NCBI GenBank assembly: GCA_039039985.1
Contig: JBCCOV010000003.1
Span: 13,920 to 77,919, forward strand
Direction: 5' to 3'
Length of the DNA: 64,000 nt
Origin: JBCBWG01 sp039039985
GTDB taxonomy: Bacteria; Pseudomonadota; Alphaproteobacteria; Rhizobiales; Hyphomicrobiaceae
Part shown: in pieces, positions 26,208 through 34,801 of the stretch
Layout: each line of letters opens with the position of its first letter
How positions within the stretch are numbered: position 1 is the first letter of the stretch
Notes under the pieces: generated by a model
Databases searched by the model: none
What the model was told of the DNA's origin: nothing
What the model saw: only the letters and a program-made list of their open reading frames with translations
Made by a program: the position numbers and the translations under genes

Positions 26208-26897
26208 ATGGCAGATACGACGTCGGTGCTGCAACAGACCGGCTACATACGGGTTGGTCTGGTTACGGCTTTGGCCATGGTCACGCTCACGACAGTCGCA
26301 TGCACACATCGCCCTTATGAGCACGCAGCTATGCATTTCGGGCACTTCGAGGTTCCTAAGCCGAGCGGTACGACGGTGCATGTGTGCCACGCCTACGGTT
26401 GTCAGCGGCGGACCAAGGTTCGGTTCTCCAAGGCTGACATGAAGCAGATTTCAGCGGTCATGCGGAAGACGCGCAAGAACAAGAGTGCGCATGAAGAGCG
26501 CCGCGCCGTTGCCTACGCAATCGGGTGGATGGAGCGTACGGTCGGGAAACGTATCGGCACGTCGCGTGATCGTCCGGGTATGGATTTCATCGGATCGGGA
26601 GATCCAACGCAGCATGACTGTGTCGATGAAGCGACCAATACCACAAGCTATTTGACGGTGCTGCAGAACAGCGGCTTGCTGAAACACCACACGGTCAGTG
26701 CGCCATTTGCAAAGGAAAACTATTTGCGCGGTGTTTCGGGCTGGACACATTGGACGGCTGTGTTGAAAGAAAAGGGATCGGGCCAACGTTGGGCCGTGGA
26801 CAGCTGGGCGTTCACGAACGGCGAGAATCCAGCTGTTGTCAAGGCCGAGAAGTGGTACATCGCAAGCCTCGAAGATCTGCCGAAGCCGACTCAATAG
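26208..26897 (+). CDS. Putative lipoprotein or secreted protein with a possible Cys-His-Asp triad
   Basis: A 229-residue protein of unknown family. A hydrophobic N-terminus ends TTVAC (C32), a weak lipobox. The mature part has a small Cys pair (HVCHAYGC) and then HDCVDEATNTTSYL (C138), GWTHWTAVL (H181) and WAVDSWA (D198). Order and spacing resemble a transglutaminase/NlpC-type papain fold (Cys, His, Asp), so an envelope cysteine peptidase or transferase is possible, but I do not recognise the family. CAGGGAG lies eight bases before the ATG at 26208. Confidence 0.6.
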   Translation: MADTTSVLQQTGYIRVGLVTALAMVTLTTVACTHRPYEHAAMHFGHFEVPKPSGTTVHVCHAYGCQRRTKVRFSKADMKQISAVMRKTRKNKSAHEERRAVAYAIGWMERTVGKRIGTSRDRPGMDFIGSGDPTQHDCVDEATNTTSYLTVLQNSGLLKHHTVSAPFAKENYLRGVSGWTHWTAVLKEKGSGQRWAVDSWAFTNGENPAVVKAEKWYIASLEDLPKPTQ

Positions 26898-27002
26898 CTG
26901 CTGCACAATCCTCTCTTGCAACCGGACTTGGTGGCCGTATGGTGCGGGCGCGCCATTTCACACGCCACGTCAGCAATGACGGAGCCCAGCGAGGAACCTG
27001 CC

Positions 27003-27350
27003 ATGTCCGTTGCACGTCACGAGCCGTCGCCGATCTTTCACAAGGTGGTGGAGGCCAATGGTTTCGTCTTCACATCCGGAATTGTTGCTGACGACATCAG
27101 CCAGGATGTCGAAGGGCAGACCCGCCAAATCCTGACGGAAATCGACCGGCTCCTTGGGCTGTGCGGTGCGGATAAATCGCAGATTGTTACAGCGACAATC
27201 TGGGTCACGGATATTCGCTATCGCGACGGCATGAATACTGCCTGGACGGCGTGGACCGGCGGCCAGAATCTGCCTGCACGCGCCTGCATCGAGGCGAAGC
27301 TCGCGGATCCACGCATGTTGGTTGAAATCCAGGTCACCGCAGCGAAATGA
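27003..27350 (+). CDS. RidA/YjgF-family protein
   Basis: A 115-residue protein of the reactive-intermediate deaminase family. Conserved elements are VFTSGIVADD, IVTATIWVTDI, RDGMNTAWTAW and LPARACIEAKLADPRMLVEI; the last holds the arginine that binds substrate carboxylate and the Glu that activates water in RidA. Many paralogues have other substrates, so a specific reaction is not assigned. GAGGA is well spaced from ATG 27003. The stop overlaps the following thioesterase start (ATGA). Confidence 0.88.
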   Translation: MSVARHEPSPIFHKVVEANGFVFTSGIVADDISQDVEGQTRQILTEIDRLLGLCGADKSQIVTATIWVTDIRYRDGMNTAWTAWTGGQNLPARACIEAKLADPRMLVEIQVTAAK

Positions 27351-27796
27351 GCGCTGGCAGAACGCCGCCGCCAGCCCGGGCCGAGTACATTCATTTTCAC
27401 ACCATTCCAACGCGTTGGATGGACAATGACGTGTACGGCCATGTGAATAATGTCGTGTACTATTCGTACTTCGATACGGCCATCAACCGGTACTTGATTG
27501 ATTTCGGCGGGCTGGACTTTCGCACAGGCTCTGTTGTCGGCATTGCTGTCGAAACCGGGTGCCGGTTCCATCGGTCGTTTGCGTATCCCGACACCATTGA
27601 GGCCGATGTGGCCGTTGGCCATCTCGGCACGTCGTCTGTCCGCTACGAAGTTGGATTGTTTGCGCCCGGGGAAGACGCGGCCCGCGCAGATGGGTCATTT
27701 GTGCATGTGTTCGTCGATCGCGAGTCGATGCGGCCGACAGCAATTGAACCGAAAATGCGCACAGCGCTGGAGCACCTCCGGCGCGAACAAGCCTAA
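27347..27796 (+). CDS. Acyl-CoA thioesterase, 4HBT hotdog fold
   Basis: A 149-residue single-hotdog protein of the 4-hydroxybenzoyl-CoA/YbgC type. The active-site segment TRWMDNDVYGHVNNVVYYSY carries the Asp that is catalytic in 4HBT enzymes. It hydrolyses acyl-CoA or acyl-ACP thioesters; the chain or ring specificity cannot be read from the sequence. Translation is coupled to the RidA gene through a 4-base overlap, suggesting that the two are used together. Confidence 0.88.
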   Translation: MSAGRTPPPARAEYIHFHTIPTRWMDNDVYGHVNNVVYYSYFDTAINRYLIDFGGLDFRTGSVVGIAVETGCRFHRSFAYPDTIEADVAVGHLGTSSVRYEVGLFAPGEDAARADGSFVHVFVDRESMRPTAIEPKMRTALEHLRREQA

Positions 27797-27933
27797 GCTC
27801 CAACACCGCGATGTCGCAATCAAACAACATCAGCACAAAGATGTTCAACGCTGCGGCGATATAGTTCGCCGCTGGCAGCGCGAAGCACCACTAAAGTTGC
27901 GCCATTGCACAGTGATATTCGCGAGAGGAACAC

Positions 27934-28320
27934 ATGCGGACGAGCCTCGCAATTCTCATTGGTACCCTAGTTTTGACATCCGTTGCCGTCGTCCACCCAA
28001 GTGGTGCTTATGCGCAAGAGGACGGCGCAATGGTTGCCCTGCACGCTCTTCGTCGTGAAGGGTCTTCAATTTGCATGATCGATCACTTCCATCACGGCTA
28101 CTCGGCGGGGCATCGTTCCAAGAAGCTGGCGATGCGCGAAGCTGTTTCAGGGTGGCGCGGTTTCACAGCATTTGAGTACGGTGATCATTGGGCGTCATGG
28201 CGGCGTGCAAAGACCAAGCGCGTCAGTTGCGATCGCAGTTCCGGTGGCTGGTCGTGTTCTATTGAAGCGCGCCCGTGTAAACCACACCGCCGGTCGCGTG
28301 CACGTCGTAAGAGAAGATAG
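27934..28320 (+). CDS. Small secreted Cys/His-containing protein
   Basis: A 128-residue protein with a signal peptide (MRTSLAILIGTLVLTSVAVV..GAYAQE, cleavage after about residue 28). The mature part has CMIDHFHHG, SGWRGFTAFEYG, a Trp-rich stretch and Cys residues in VSCDRSSGGWSCS and ARPC, ending in a strongly basic tail. The pattern, with regularly placed Trp and Cys, matches a family of hypothetical proteins that I remember from Hyphomicrobiales; no function is known to me. GAGAGGAA precedes the ATG. Confidence 0.72.
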   Translation: MRTSLAILIGTLVLTSVAVVHPSGAYAQEDGAMVALHALRREGSSICMIDHFHHGYSAGHRSKKLAMREAVSGWRGFTAFEYGDHWASWRRAKTKRVSCDRSSGGWSCSIEARPCKPHRRSRARRKRR

Positions 28321-28381
28321 ATACGGTTTTCGCCGGCGAGTTTGAACTATCGTCACGGAAGCCGCTCAGGGTTCACATGAA

Positions 28382-28406
28382 CCGGCCGGAGTTTCGGCCG
28401 GCCTTT
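28382..28406 (+). terminator. Possible terminator after the small secreted gene
   Basis: Perfect 7-bp stem CCGGCCG (28382-28388) with CGGCCGG (28395-28401), a 6-base loop, then CCTTTGG. The hairpin is strong but the following T-run is only three bases, so termination would be moderate. It lies 61 bases after the stop at 28320. Confidence 0.45.
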
Positions 28407-28493
28407 GGTGTTTGTGTGGCCGCGACTGCGGTGACCCGATATGCACTTTGCTGACGTGCACCTATCTATTGAATGGTGGTCGATGAGGCGCGC

Positions 28494-28784
28494 ATGCGTA
28501 ACAGTAATCCCAAGGGGAGTCGGTTTGTGATTGTGCGACAGGTCTTGACGATTGCGTTCGCGATCCTTGTGATGCTGGTCGGCGCGATACTACTTCCGTT
28601 GCCGATTCCGCTCGGCGCTCCGCTGCTCGCATTGGGACTCATCTTATTGATTGCGGCCAGTCCTGCGTTTGCCCACCTTGTTTCTGCGGCCCGGCATCGG
28701 TGGAGCCGGCTCGATCGCGGTTTGATCTGGCTCGAAGCGCACATTCCGAAAGGGCTCGCCACGATCCTGCGAAAGACACGATAA
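28494..28784 (+). CDS. Small two-helix inner-membrane protein
   Basis: A 96-residue protein. Residues about 15-35 and 38-58 form two membrane helices joined by LPLPIPLGAPLLALGLILL, which resembles the PGPGW-type putative transmembrane family. The C-terminal third is basic and probably cytoplasmic. ATG 28494 has GAGG five bases upstream; ATG 28473 adds seven residues. It precedes an SDR by 23 bases and may share its transcript. Confidence 0.6.
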   Translation: MRNSNPKGSRFVIVRQVLTIAFAILVMLVGAILLPLPIPLGAPLLALGLILLIAASPAFAHLVSAARHRWSRLDRGLIWLEAHIPKGLATILRKTR

Positions 28785-28807
28785 CGATTGGCACCGGAGC
28801 AATGAGG

Positions 28808-29527
28808 ATGGCAAACGACGTTTCGTATTCCTTTGGCGGTAAGGTTGCCATCGTAACCGGCGGATCCAACGGCATCGGGCGACGGATTGCCGAGCGACTG
28901 CGCGATTCCGGCGCCAACGTGATCGTTTGGGATCTTGCGCCCTGCGAGATCGCCGACGTCACGGTTCAGACGGTTGATGTTACGCGCGCGTCCTCGATTG
29001 CTGCGGCGCTTTCCGGACTCGATGGGGTCGATATCCTCGTTCATAGCGCCGGGCTTGCCGGGGCGTCCGCGCCGATACTGGCGTACAATCCGGAGGAATG
29101 GCGTCGGATCATCGACGTCAACCTGACAGGCACCTATGAAGTCGCACGTCACGTTGTGCCGTTAATGCAGCAGCGGCCGTCTGGGCGGGTGGTCTTTCTT
29201 GGATCGTTAGCGGGCAAGGAAGGAACGGCGAATGCCGCAGCCTATTCCGCGTCCAAGGCCGGGGTTATTGCTTTGACAAAGGCGCTAGGCAAAGAACTCG
29301 CTGAGACGAATGTTCGCGTCAATTGCATTGCACCTGCGGCTATCGAGACGGAACTGCTGCAACAGTTCTCGGCGGAGCATGTGGCGACCATGGTGGCCAA
29401 GAGCCCGCTGGGACGTCTGGGCACCGTCGACGAAGTGGCAGAGCAGGTGCTGTGGATGTGCTCGGATGCATGTACGTTCTCGACCGGCGCCGTCTTTGAC
29501 CTATCCGGCGGCCGTGCGACCGCTTAG
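28808..29527 (+). CDS. Short-chain dehydrogenase/reductase
   Basis: A 239-residue NAD(P)-dependent oxidoreductase of the classical SDR type. The dinucleotide motif is TGGSNGIG (17-24), the structural Asn is in DVNLTGTY, and the catalytic set is S133 (LGSLAG), Y146 and K150 (YSASK). The C-terminus shows NCIAPAAIETELL and STGAVFDLSGG. ATG 28808 is better spaced from GGAG than ATG 28802. Resembles FabG-like alcohol dehydrogenases; substrate unknown. Confidence 0.9.
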   Translation: MANDVSYSFGGKVAIVTGGSNGIGRRIAERLRDSGANVIVWDLAPCEIADVTVQTVDVTRASSIAAALSGLDGVDILVHSAGLAGASAPILAYNPEEWRRIIDVNLTGTYEVARHVVPLMQQRPSGRVVFLGSLAGKEGTANAAAYSASKAGVIALTKALGKELAETNVRVNCIAPAAIETELLQQFSAEHVATMVAKSPLGRLGTVDEVAEQVLWMCSDACTFSTGAVFDLSGGRATA

Positions 29528-29577
29528 CTCAGCTCCGTCCGCCCTTGAGGTGCGATTGCGCTGGTGCACGATCCACC

Positions 29578-30420
29578 TCAATCCCAGTCCGGTGCAAAGG
29601 CGATGTTAGTGACCACCCGGCCATCCGGCCTCGCAAGCGCGGAGAGTTGCGCCATCTCGTCCTCGGTGAGCGCGAAATCAAAAACGGCCAAGTTCTGAGC
29701 AATGCGCTCGGGATTGGCCGACTTCGGGACAGCGACCACACCCGGTTGTTGGACATGCCAACGCAGGACGATCTGGCCCGGCGTCTTGCCGTGTGTTGCG
29801 GCGATGTCCTTGACCACGGCTTCATCCATCGTGCCGCCAACGTCGCCGCGTCCCAACGGACAGTACGACACGACGGCCAGGCCGTTCTGCCGGCAGCGTG
29901 CCAATAGGGCGTCTTGGTTCAGATTGGGTTGGTACTCGACCTGATTGCAAACGAGCGGCTCGCTCGTCACTGCCAGGGCTTCGTCGATCAATGTGGTGGT
30001 GAAGTTCGAGATCCCAATGTGCCGCGTCAGGCCCCGCTTCTTCGCGTCGCAAAGCGCACCGATACACTCGCGGACAGACACCTCTCGATTGGGCCAATGA
30101 ATGAGGAGAAGGTCGACCGTATCCAAGCCGAGACGCTCCAAGCTGGCTTCAGCCGATCTTTGGAGATCGCCATCGCGGATGTTGTCGGGCCAGACCTTAG
30201 TTGTCACGAAAACGTCGTCGCGATCCACGCTGCTCGCGCGGACACCGTCACCGACGGCATCCTCGTTACCGTACATTGCAGCCGTGTCGATGTGGCGATA
30301 GCCCAAGTCCAACGCGGTTGCGACCGCAACGCGGCACTCATCGTCTTTCATTGGCCAGGTGCCGAGGCCGATCGCAGGAATATGCGCGCCGTTCGCGTCG
30401 ACAGTGGGGGCATGGGTCAT
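29578..30420 (-). CDS. Aldo/keto reductase
   Basis: A 280-residue NADPH-dependent (alpha/beta)8-barrel reductase close to 2,5-diketo-gluconate reductases. The tetrad is D45, Y50, K75 and H108 (HIDTAAMYGNE, VTTKVW, LLIHWP). The cofactor region reads VAVPKSANPERIAQN. The likely role is reduction of toxic aldehydes or keto sugars. The ATG at 30420 is preceded by GAGGAA. It is downstream of and on the same strand as the lytic-transglycosylase-like gene, 53 bases away. Confidence 0.92.
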   Translation of the reverse strand: MTHAPTVDANGAHIPAIGLGTWPMKDDECRVAVATALDLGYRHIDTAAMYGNEDAVGDGVRASSVDRDDVFVTTKVWPDNIRDGDLQRSAEASLERLGLDTVDLLLIHWPNREVSVRECIGALCDAKKRGLTRHIGISNFTTTLIDEALAVTSEPLVCNQVEYQPNLNQDALLARCRQNGLAVVSYCPLGRGDVGGTMDEAVVKDIAATHGKTPGQIVLRWHVQQPGVVAVPKSANPERIAQNLAVFDFALTEDEMAQLSALARPDGRVVTNIAFAPDWD

Positions 30421-30473
30421 GTGAGGTTTCCTCGCGCTATGCGGCGCGATCGTCCTCTTGCCGGGTCGGCGTG

Positions 30474-31445
30474 TCAACGGCGACGACGCCGCGCCCGACG
30501 GTCTGCGACCCTTGGTTTTGACTTGCGAGCAGAAGCGCCACACCGCACGCCCGGTCCGCAGCGGACATTCAGCCGTGCGCGGCCCGTCAGTTTCCCGCGA
30601 CGGGCAAGCTGCCGCTTCTTGAGCGCGAGCCATCGCTTGCAACTGGCTAGCCGCAGATTGCAGCGGACGCGAATTCTCGGGCCCCGCGCAACCTTGGCAG
30701 CCCCAAGTCGACCCGGCTTCACTCCGGCGCTGCTAGCGGGGTCGGTTTGAATATCTCGCGCTGCGCGCGCGATCAGATCGCCAGCGGTCAAACGCGCCAT
30801 GAACGGATTGGCGATAATCACGCGACGTCCCAGCACCGGCGCAATCGGTGTTTTGGGATCGAGCGCCAAGATGCGTGATGCGCCTTCGGCACCCAGGAGA
30901 TAGGCAAGGCGCAGGTTCGGAAACGTTGGCTTGTGGCCGCGACTGGCCAGGACTGACGCGTTCTCCCTGGTATAGATTTCGGCTACTTTTCGGGAAAACG
31001 CGCGGTCAAATCTGAGCGCGAGTTGCGCCTGTCGCGACAGTTCGGCGACCTTCTCTGGGAAGTGCCGGCGTACGAGGCTGAGAAATGTGGATTCGATAAA
31101 CTGATACGGCCCGGACGCGCTGGAACGCGGGTTGCGTGCGTTGTCGCGGCCACCGGATTCCGCCATCATGAGACGATCGAGAAACGTCGCCATCGTCATC
31201 TTTGAGCCGGAAGCCGATGACTGACCGGGAGATGATTTCGGGGATGGTTGTGGTTGGCCCGGGCGGGTTTTGGAACTCTGCGCCGGGCCTGCTGTTGGCT
31301 TAGACGGTTGATCGCTGGGCTTGGCCGCGGACGAGCCGTGATGTTCGGTTGCCAGGGTCGGCCGACCGACTGCAAGCGATGCAACGACAAGAGATACAAC
31401 GGCAATAACCGAGAGCCTTGTCCTAATCTGCAGCCGCTGTGTCAT
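30474..31445 (-). CDS. Lytic-transglycosylase-like secreted protein with a basic tail
   Basis: A 323-residue protein. A signal peptide (about 1-33) is followed by a Ser/Pro/Lys/Gln linker. A soluble-lytic-transglycosylase-like domain (about 82-230) has the catalytic Glu in MMAESGGRDN (E96) and a GPYQFIESTF segment. The last 75 residues are very Arg/Lys-rich with four Cys and end RRARRRRR. Such enzymes cleave peptidoglycan glycans to 1,6-anhydro ends, feeding NagZ. ATG 31445 has GGAGAGG upstream. The basic tail may bind DNA, teichoic-like polymers or the wall itself; this is unknown. Confidence 0.8.
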   Translation of the reverse strand: MTQRLQIRTRLSVIAVVSLVVASLAVGRPTLATEHHGSSAAKPSDQPSKPTAGPAQSSKTRPGQPQPSPKSSPGQSSASGSKMTMATFLDRLMMAESGGRDNARNPRSSASGPYQFIESTFLSLVRRHFPEKVAELSRQAQLALRFDRAFSRKVAEIYTRENASVLASRGHKPTFPNLRLAYLLGAEGASRILALDPKTPIAPVLGRRVIIANPFMARLTAGDLIARAARDIQTDPASSAGVKPGRLGAAKVARGPRIRVRCNLRLASCKRWLALKKRQLARRGKLTGRARLNVRCGPGVRCGASARKSKPRVADRRARRRRR

Positions 31446-31576
31446 ACTTCGGCGCCTCTCCAGGTCCGATAATCCGGGCGCGGCGTTCGCGTGTTTGGAC
31501 ACTGGCCGGCCAGCCCCGGCCGGTCAAATCACTTCGGCGCTTACTGTGTCACCTCATGTGCCATTGCATTATGCCG

Positions 31577-32053
31577 TCACGACATATCGATGATTTGAGC
31601 CTGCGTCACTGTGGCGAGGTTTGATGGGTTCACGGAGAATACGGCGTTTGGCGTGCCTGCCGCGGCCCAAACGACATCATGTTGCAGAAGTGCGGCGTCG
31701 ATATAGGTAGCGATTGGTTGCGCGTGGCCGAACGGCGGTATTCCGCCAATGGCGTATCCGGTTTGTTGGCGCACAACGTCAGCGCCCGGTCTTTTGAGTT
31801 CAAATCCGATTTGTTCGGCCATCCGGGCCGGGTCGACCCGATTTGTGCCGGAGACCAGCAGCATGACCGGTACAGATGTATCCACACGCTGGAAAACAAG
31901 GGATTTCACGATCTGCGCCACGCTGCAGCCGCAGGCCCGTGCGGCATCTTCGGCCGTTTTTGTGGACTCTTTCATCTCGACAATATCGATTTTGAGTTCC
32001 AGAGCCATTGCTGCAGCCTGCACGCGCTGAGCTGCTGGTTTGCGCATTGTCAT
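31577..32053 (-). CDS. YbaK/ProX-type aminoacyl-tRNA deacylase
   Basis: A 158-residue protein of the YbaK/INS family, which hydrolyses mischarged tRNAs such as Cys- or Ala-tRNA-Pro. Motifs are CGCSVAQIVKSLVF, with the conserved Lys, and TGYAIGGIPPFGH, the substrate loop GG.PPFG. It is divergent from gatC, also a translation-accuracy gene. The start is at MTMRKPAAQ; a second Met two codons later is equally possible. Confidence 0.88.
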   Translation of the reverse strand: MTMRKPAAQRVQAAAMALELKIDIVEMKESTKTAEDAARACGCSVAQIVKSLVFQRVDTSVPVMLLVSGTNRVDPARMAEQIGFELKRPGADVVRQQTGYAIGGIPPFGHAQPIATYIDAALLQHDVVWAAAGTPNAVFSVNPSNLATVTQAQIIDMS

Positions 32054-32164
32054 GGTCCTGAAGCCCCCGGCAGTTGCATCGCGGCGTCACAAGCCGTTAA
32101 GAGATCGCCCGATATGCACCTCGCCGTTACTGACGACGGCACGAAACGCAAGGCAGCCGTATCC

Positions 32165-32452
32165 ATGCACATCGATCAGGCGACGGTCTACCGTATTGCC
32201 CGTCTCGCGCGCATCAAGATTTCCGACGACGAAGCACAAAGTCTGGAATCCGAGCTTTCAGGCATACTGGACTGGGTCGAACAACTGAGCGAGGTCGATA
32301 CCTCGGATGTCGAACCCATGACCCAGGTCGTCCCGGTCGAATTGAAGCAACGGGAAGACGTTGTCACGGACGGCGACCAAGCTGATCTTATCGTCGCGAA
32401 CGCCCCGCAGTCCGAGGATCAGTTCTTCGTCGTTCCCAAGGTGGTCGAGTAG
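32165..32452 (+). CDS. gatC: Asp-tRNA(Asn)/Glu-tRNA(Gln) amidotransferase subunit C
   Basis: A 95-residue subunit that stabilises GatA and wraps around GatB. It begins MHIDQATVYRIARLARIKI, the usual GatC opening, and ends SEDQFFVVPKVVE. An in-frame ATG at 32114 would add 17 residues that relatives lack. It is 40 bases before gatA. GatCAB converts Glu-tRNA-Gln and Asp-tRNA-Asn to the amidated forms. Confidence 0.95.
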   Translation: MHIDQATVYRIARLARIKISDDEAQSLESELSGILDWVEQLSEVDTSDVEPMTQVVPVELKQREDVVTDGDQADLIVANAPQSEDQFFVVPKVVE

Positions 32453-32492
32453 GTCACCGCTCCGCATCCAAACAACAATCGAGGCATCGATC

Positions 32493-33989
32493 GTGACCGA
32501 TCTCACGAAACTGACGCTCGCCGAGGCGCGAGATGCGCTGGCGGGAAAAGACATTTCAGCCCGAGAGCTGACCAGCGCCTATCTCGATGCGATTTCAGCC
32601 AGCAATGAACAGCTCAATGCCTACATCGCCGTCACCGCAGACACGGCGCTCGCGCAGGCTGACGACAGCGATGCGCGGTTCGCGCGCGGCGAAGCGAGAC
32701 CACTCGAAGGCTTGGCGCTCGGCATCAAGGATCTGTTTGCCACCCGCGGTGTCCACACCCAGGCCTGCAGCCACGTGCTGGACGGTTTCAAACCGGGCTA
32801 TGAATCGACGGTGACCCAAAACCTCTGGACTGCCGGAGCCGTCATGCTGGGCAAACTCAACATGGACGAGTTTGCGATGGGCTCATCCAATGAGACCAGT
32901 TACTATGGCAACGTCGTTAACCCGTGGCGCCGCAAGACCGAGTCGGGCGCAATTGACAATGCACCCCTCGTTCCGGGCGGCTCATCCGGCGGATCAGCTT
33001 CGGCTGTTGCCGCGGATCTTTGTCTGGCTGCGACGGCGACGGATACCGGTGGATCAATCCGTCAGCCGGCCGCACTGACAGGGACCGTTGGTTTGAAGCC
33101 CACCTATGGCCGTTGCTCTCGGTGGGGCATCGTCGCCTTTGCGTCCTCACTCGATCAGGCCGGCCCAATCACCAAGACTGTGCGGGATGCGGCGATTATG
33201 CTGCAGCACATGGCCAGCCACGATCCGAAGGATACGACAAGTGTCGACGCGCCGGTTCCGAACTATGAGGCCGTCGTTGGCGAGAGTGTCAAAGGCCTAC
33301 GCGTTGGCGTGCCGAAGGAGTATCGCATCGATGGGATGGCGGATGAAACGGAGCGGTTGTGGCAGCAGGGCATTGCGTGGCTGAAAGATGCCGGCGCCAC
33401 GATCCACGACGTATCGTTGCCGCATACGAAGTATGCCCTGCCGGCCTATTACATCGTTGCCCCGGCAGAAGCATCGTCGAACCTGGCGCGTTACGACGGC
33501 GTGCGTTACGGACTACGGTTACCTGGCAACGATTTGATCGACACCTATGAGCAAACGCGATCTGCCGGCTTCGGGCGTGAGGTCAAGCGGCGTGTGATGA
33601 TCGGTACTTACGTTCTTTCTGCCGGGTACTACGATGCATACTACTTGAAGGCGCAAAAGGTCCGCTCGTTGATCAAACGCGACTTTGATGACGCCTGGTC
33701 CCAGGTCGATGTCATGCTGACGCCGACGACGCCAACGCCGGCGTTTGCCGCAGGCGAAAAATCCGGCGATCCAATCGCAATGTACCTGGAGGACATTTTC
33801 ACGGTTACCGTCAATATGGCGGGCCTGCCGGGGATCTCTGTTCCAGGTGGTCTGTCTTCAAGCGGTACGCCGCTCGGCCTTCAGCTGATCGGAAAGCCGT
33901 TTGACGAGGAATCGTTGCTTCGCACCGGGGCTATTCTGGAACAGGCGGCTGGGCGCTTTCCGGTTCCGGATGCGTGGTGGCATGCGTGA
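32493..33989 (+). CDS. gatA: Asp-tRNA(Asn)/Glu-tRNA(Gln) amidotransferase subunit A
   Basis: A 498-residue amidase-signature enzyme that releases ammonia from glutamine. The Ser-cisSer-Lys triad is visible: K79 in GIKDLF, S164 in PGGSSGGSA and S188 in TGGSIRQPA, spaced as in Staphylococcus GatA. The GTG at 32493 has GAGG eight bases upstream and gives the standard start MTDLTKLTLAEARDAL. The partner gatB is at 37158, separated by four other genes rather than adjacent. Confidence 0.97.
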   Translation: MTDLTKLTLAEARDALAGKDISARELTSAYLDAISASNEQLNAYIAVTADTALAQADDSDARFARGEARPLEGLALGIKDLFATRGVHTQACSHVLDGFKPGYESTVTQNLWTAGAVMLGKLNMDEFAMGSSNETSYYGNVVNPWRRKTESGAIDNAPLVPGGSSGGSASAVAADLCLAATATDTGGSIRQPAALTGTVGLKPTYGRCSRWGIVAFASSLDQAGPITKTVRDAAIMLQHMASHDPKDTTSVDAPVPNYEAVVGESVKGLRVGVPKEYRIDGMADETERLWQQGIAWLKDAGATIHDVSLPHTKYALPAYYIVAPAEASSNLARYDGVRYGLRLPGNDLIDTYEQTRSAGFGREVKRRVMIGTYVLSAGYYDAYYLKAQKVRSLIKRDFDDAWSQVDVMLTPTTPTPAFAAGEKSGDPIAMYLEDIFTVTVNMAGLPGISVPGGLSSSGTPLGLQLIGKPFDEESLLRTGAILEQAAGRFPVPDAWWHA

Positions 33990-34480
33990 CGGTCACGTCT
34001 TCCTGGTTGGCACTTGTTGTGTGGTTTTGTTGCTGGCGTCGGCATTCGTTTTTGTCGATCGCCCGCAATGGGCCCGATACCGGCACGGCGATAGGAACGG
34101 CGAGAGCGCAAAGTTCCATATCGTGCTGAGAATGAGCAGCAAAATAGCGCGCTGCATCGGGGTCATGGATGTCTCCTCCGCGTGTTCTTGTCCTTTACCT
34201 GTTCCGGCCTTCAGCCCGCGGTTGCGGGCGGGGTTTGGGCGTCTTGACGCCGCGGCGTCTGCCTAAGACGTGGGTGGGATGGCGCTCACATGCGAAACAC
34301 AAGGTCGCCGGGTGTGCGTTATGAATCCGGTTCTGCAACGTGATCAGCGCCTGTTTTACGGTTCAGTCGTGGTTCAGGTGGTGGTGCGCGGCGACTTGGC
34401 AAGATAGCTGTGAGTATGCGACGTCGATGGGTGAGATCGCTCGAACTGAGAGCGATGGGGTGCCAGAACGGAGAGATACC
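33990..34480. other. Interval without a confident gene between gatA and chorismate mutase
   Basis: This 491-base stretch holds two mutually exclusive short reading frames with hydrophobic N-termini. One is on the minus strand (33993-34166, listed separately). The other is on the plus strand from ATG 33982 to 34266 (94 residues), overlapping the gatA stop and starting MRDGHVFLVGTC with a membrane-like segment but an unlikely C-terminus. There is also a 6-bp hairpin GCCCGC/GCGGGC at 34214-34229 and a 14-base perfect palindrome, GACGCCGCGGCGTC, at 34246-34259. No terminator T-run is seen. Confidence 0.5.
33993..34166 (-). CDS. Possible 57-residue hydrophobic small protein
   Basis: A short minus-strand frame starting MTPMQRAILLLILSTIW, with a near-ideal ribosome site (GGAGGAG) eight bases before the ATG at 34166. 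About 70 percent of third codon positions are G or C. One membrane helix or signal peptide is predicted from the first 25 residues; the rest is polar and without a recognised motif. It ends four bases before the convergent gatA stop. A competing plus-strand frame overlaps it, and there is no homology support that I can recall, so the call is weak. Confidence 0.25.
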   Translation of the reverse strand: MTPMQRAILLLILSTIWNFALSPFLSPCRYRAHCGRSTKTNADASNKTTQQVPTRKT

Positions 34481-34798
34481 ATGACAAAACGTGCGCCGCA
34501 GGATTGCGCGAACATGGACGAGGTGCGCGTTGAGATCGATCGCATCGATACGGCGCTCGTGACACTCATTGCCGAGCGGTTTGGGTACGTGGAACGTGCC
34601 TGGCAGATCAAGCTGGCAGAAAATGCAGCCGCGAATGTGCCCTGGCGCAATCAACAGGTTGTCGACCGGGTTCGCGCGAAGGCTGAGGCAGAAGGCGTGC
34701 CGCCGGATCTGTGCGAGGCACTTTGGCGCCAGATGATCGGGTGGTTCATTCAGTACGAAGAGCGAAAGCTTGAAGCCAAATCCAGTAGTGGAGAGTAG
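34481..34798 (+). CDS. Chorismate mutase, AroQ type
   Basis: A 105-residue all-helical chorismate mutase, converting chorismate to prephenate for Phe/Tyr synthesis. It shows EVRVEIDRIDTALVTLIAERF, with the catalytic Arg and the ID..D..L..L pattern, a Lys in WQIKLAEN, and IGWFIQYEERKLE in the last helix. It is free-standing, not fused to prephenate dehydratase. An isochorismate-pyruvate lyase cannot be excluded from length alone. GGAGAGA lies just upstream. The next gene starts four bases after its stop. Confidence 0.88.
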   Translation: MTKRAPQDCANMDEVRVEIDRIDTALVTLIAERFGYVERAWQIKLAENAAANVPWRNQQVVDRVRAKAEAEGVPPDLCEALWRQMIGWFIQYEERKLEAKSSSGE

Positions 34799-34801
34799 TC
34801 C

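Noticed and set aside
34214..34229. Hairpin GCCCGC-GGTT-GCGGGC as a gatA terminator
   Set aside because: It is 225 bases after the gatA stop, the stem is only 6 bp and the downstream sequence is G-rich rather than T-rich.
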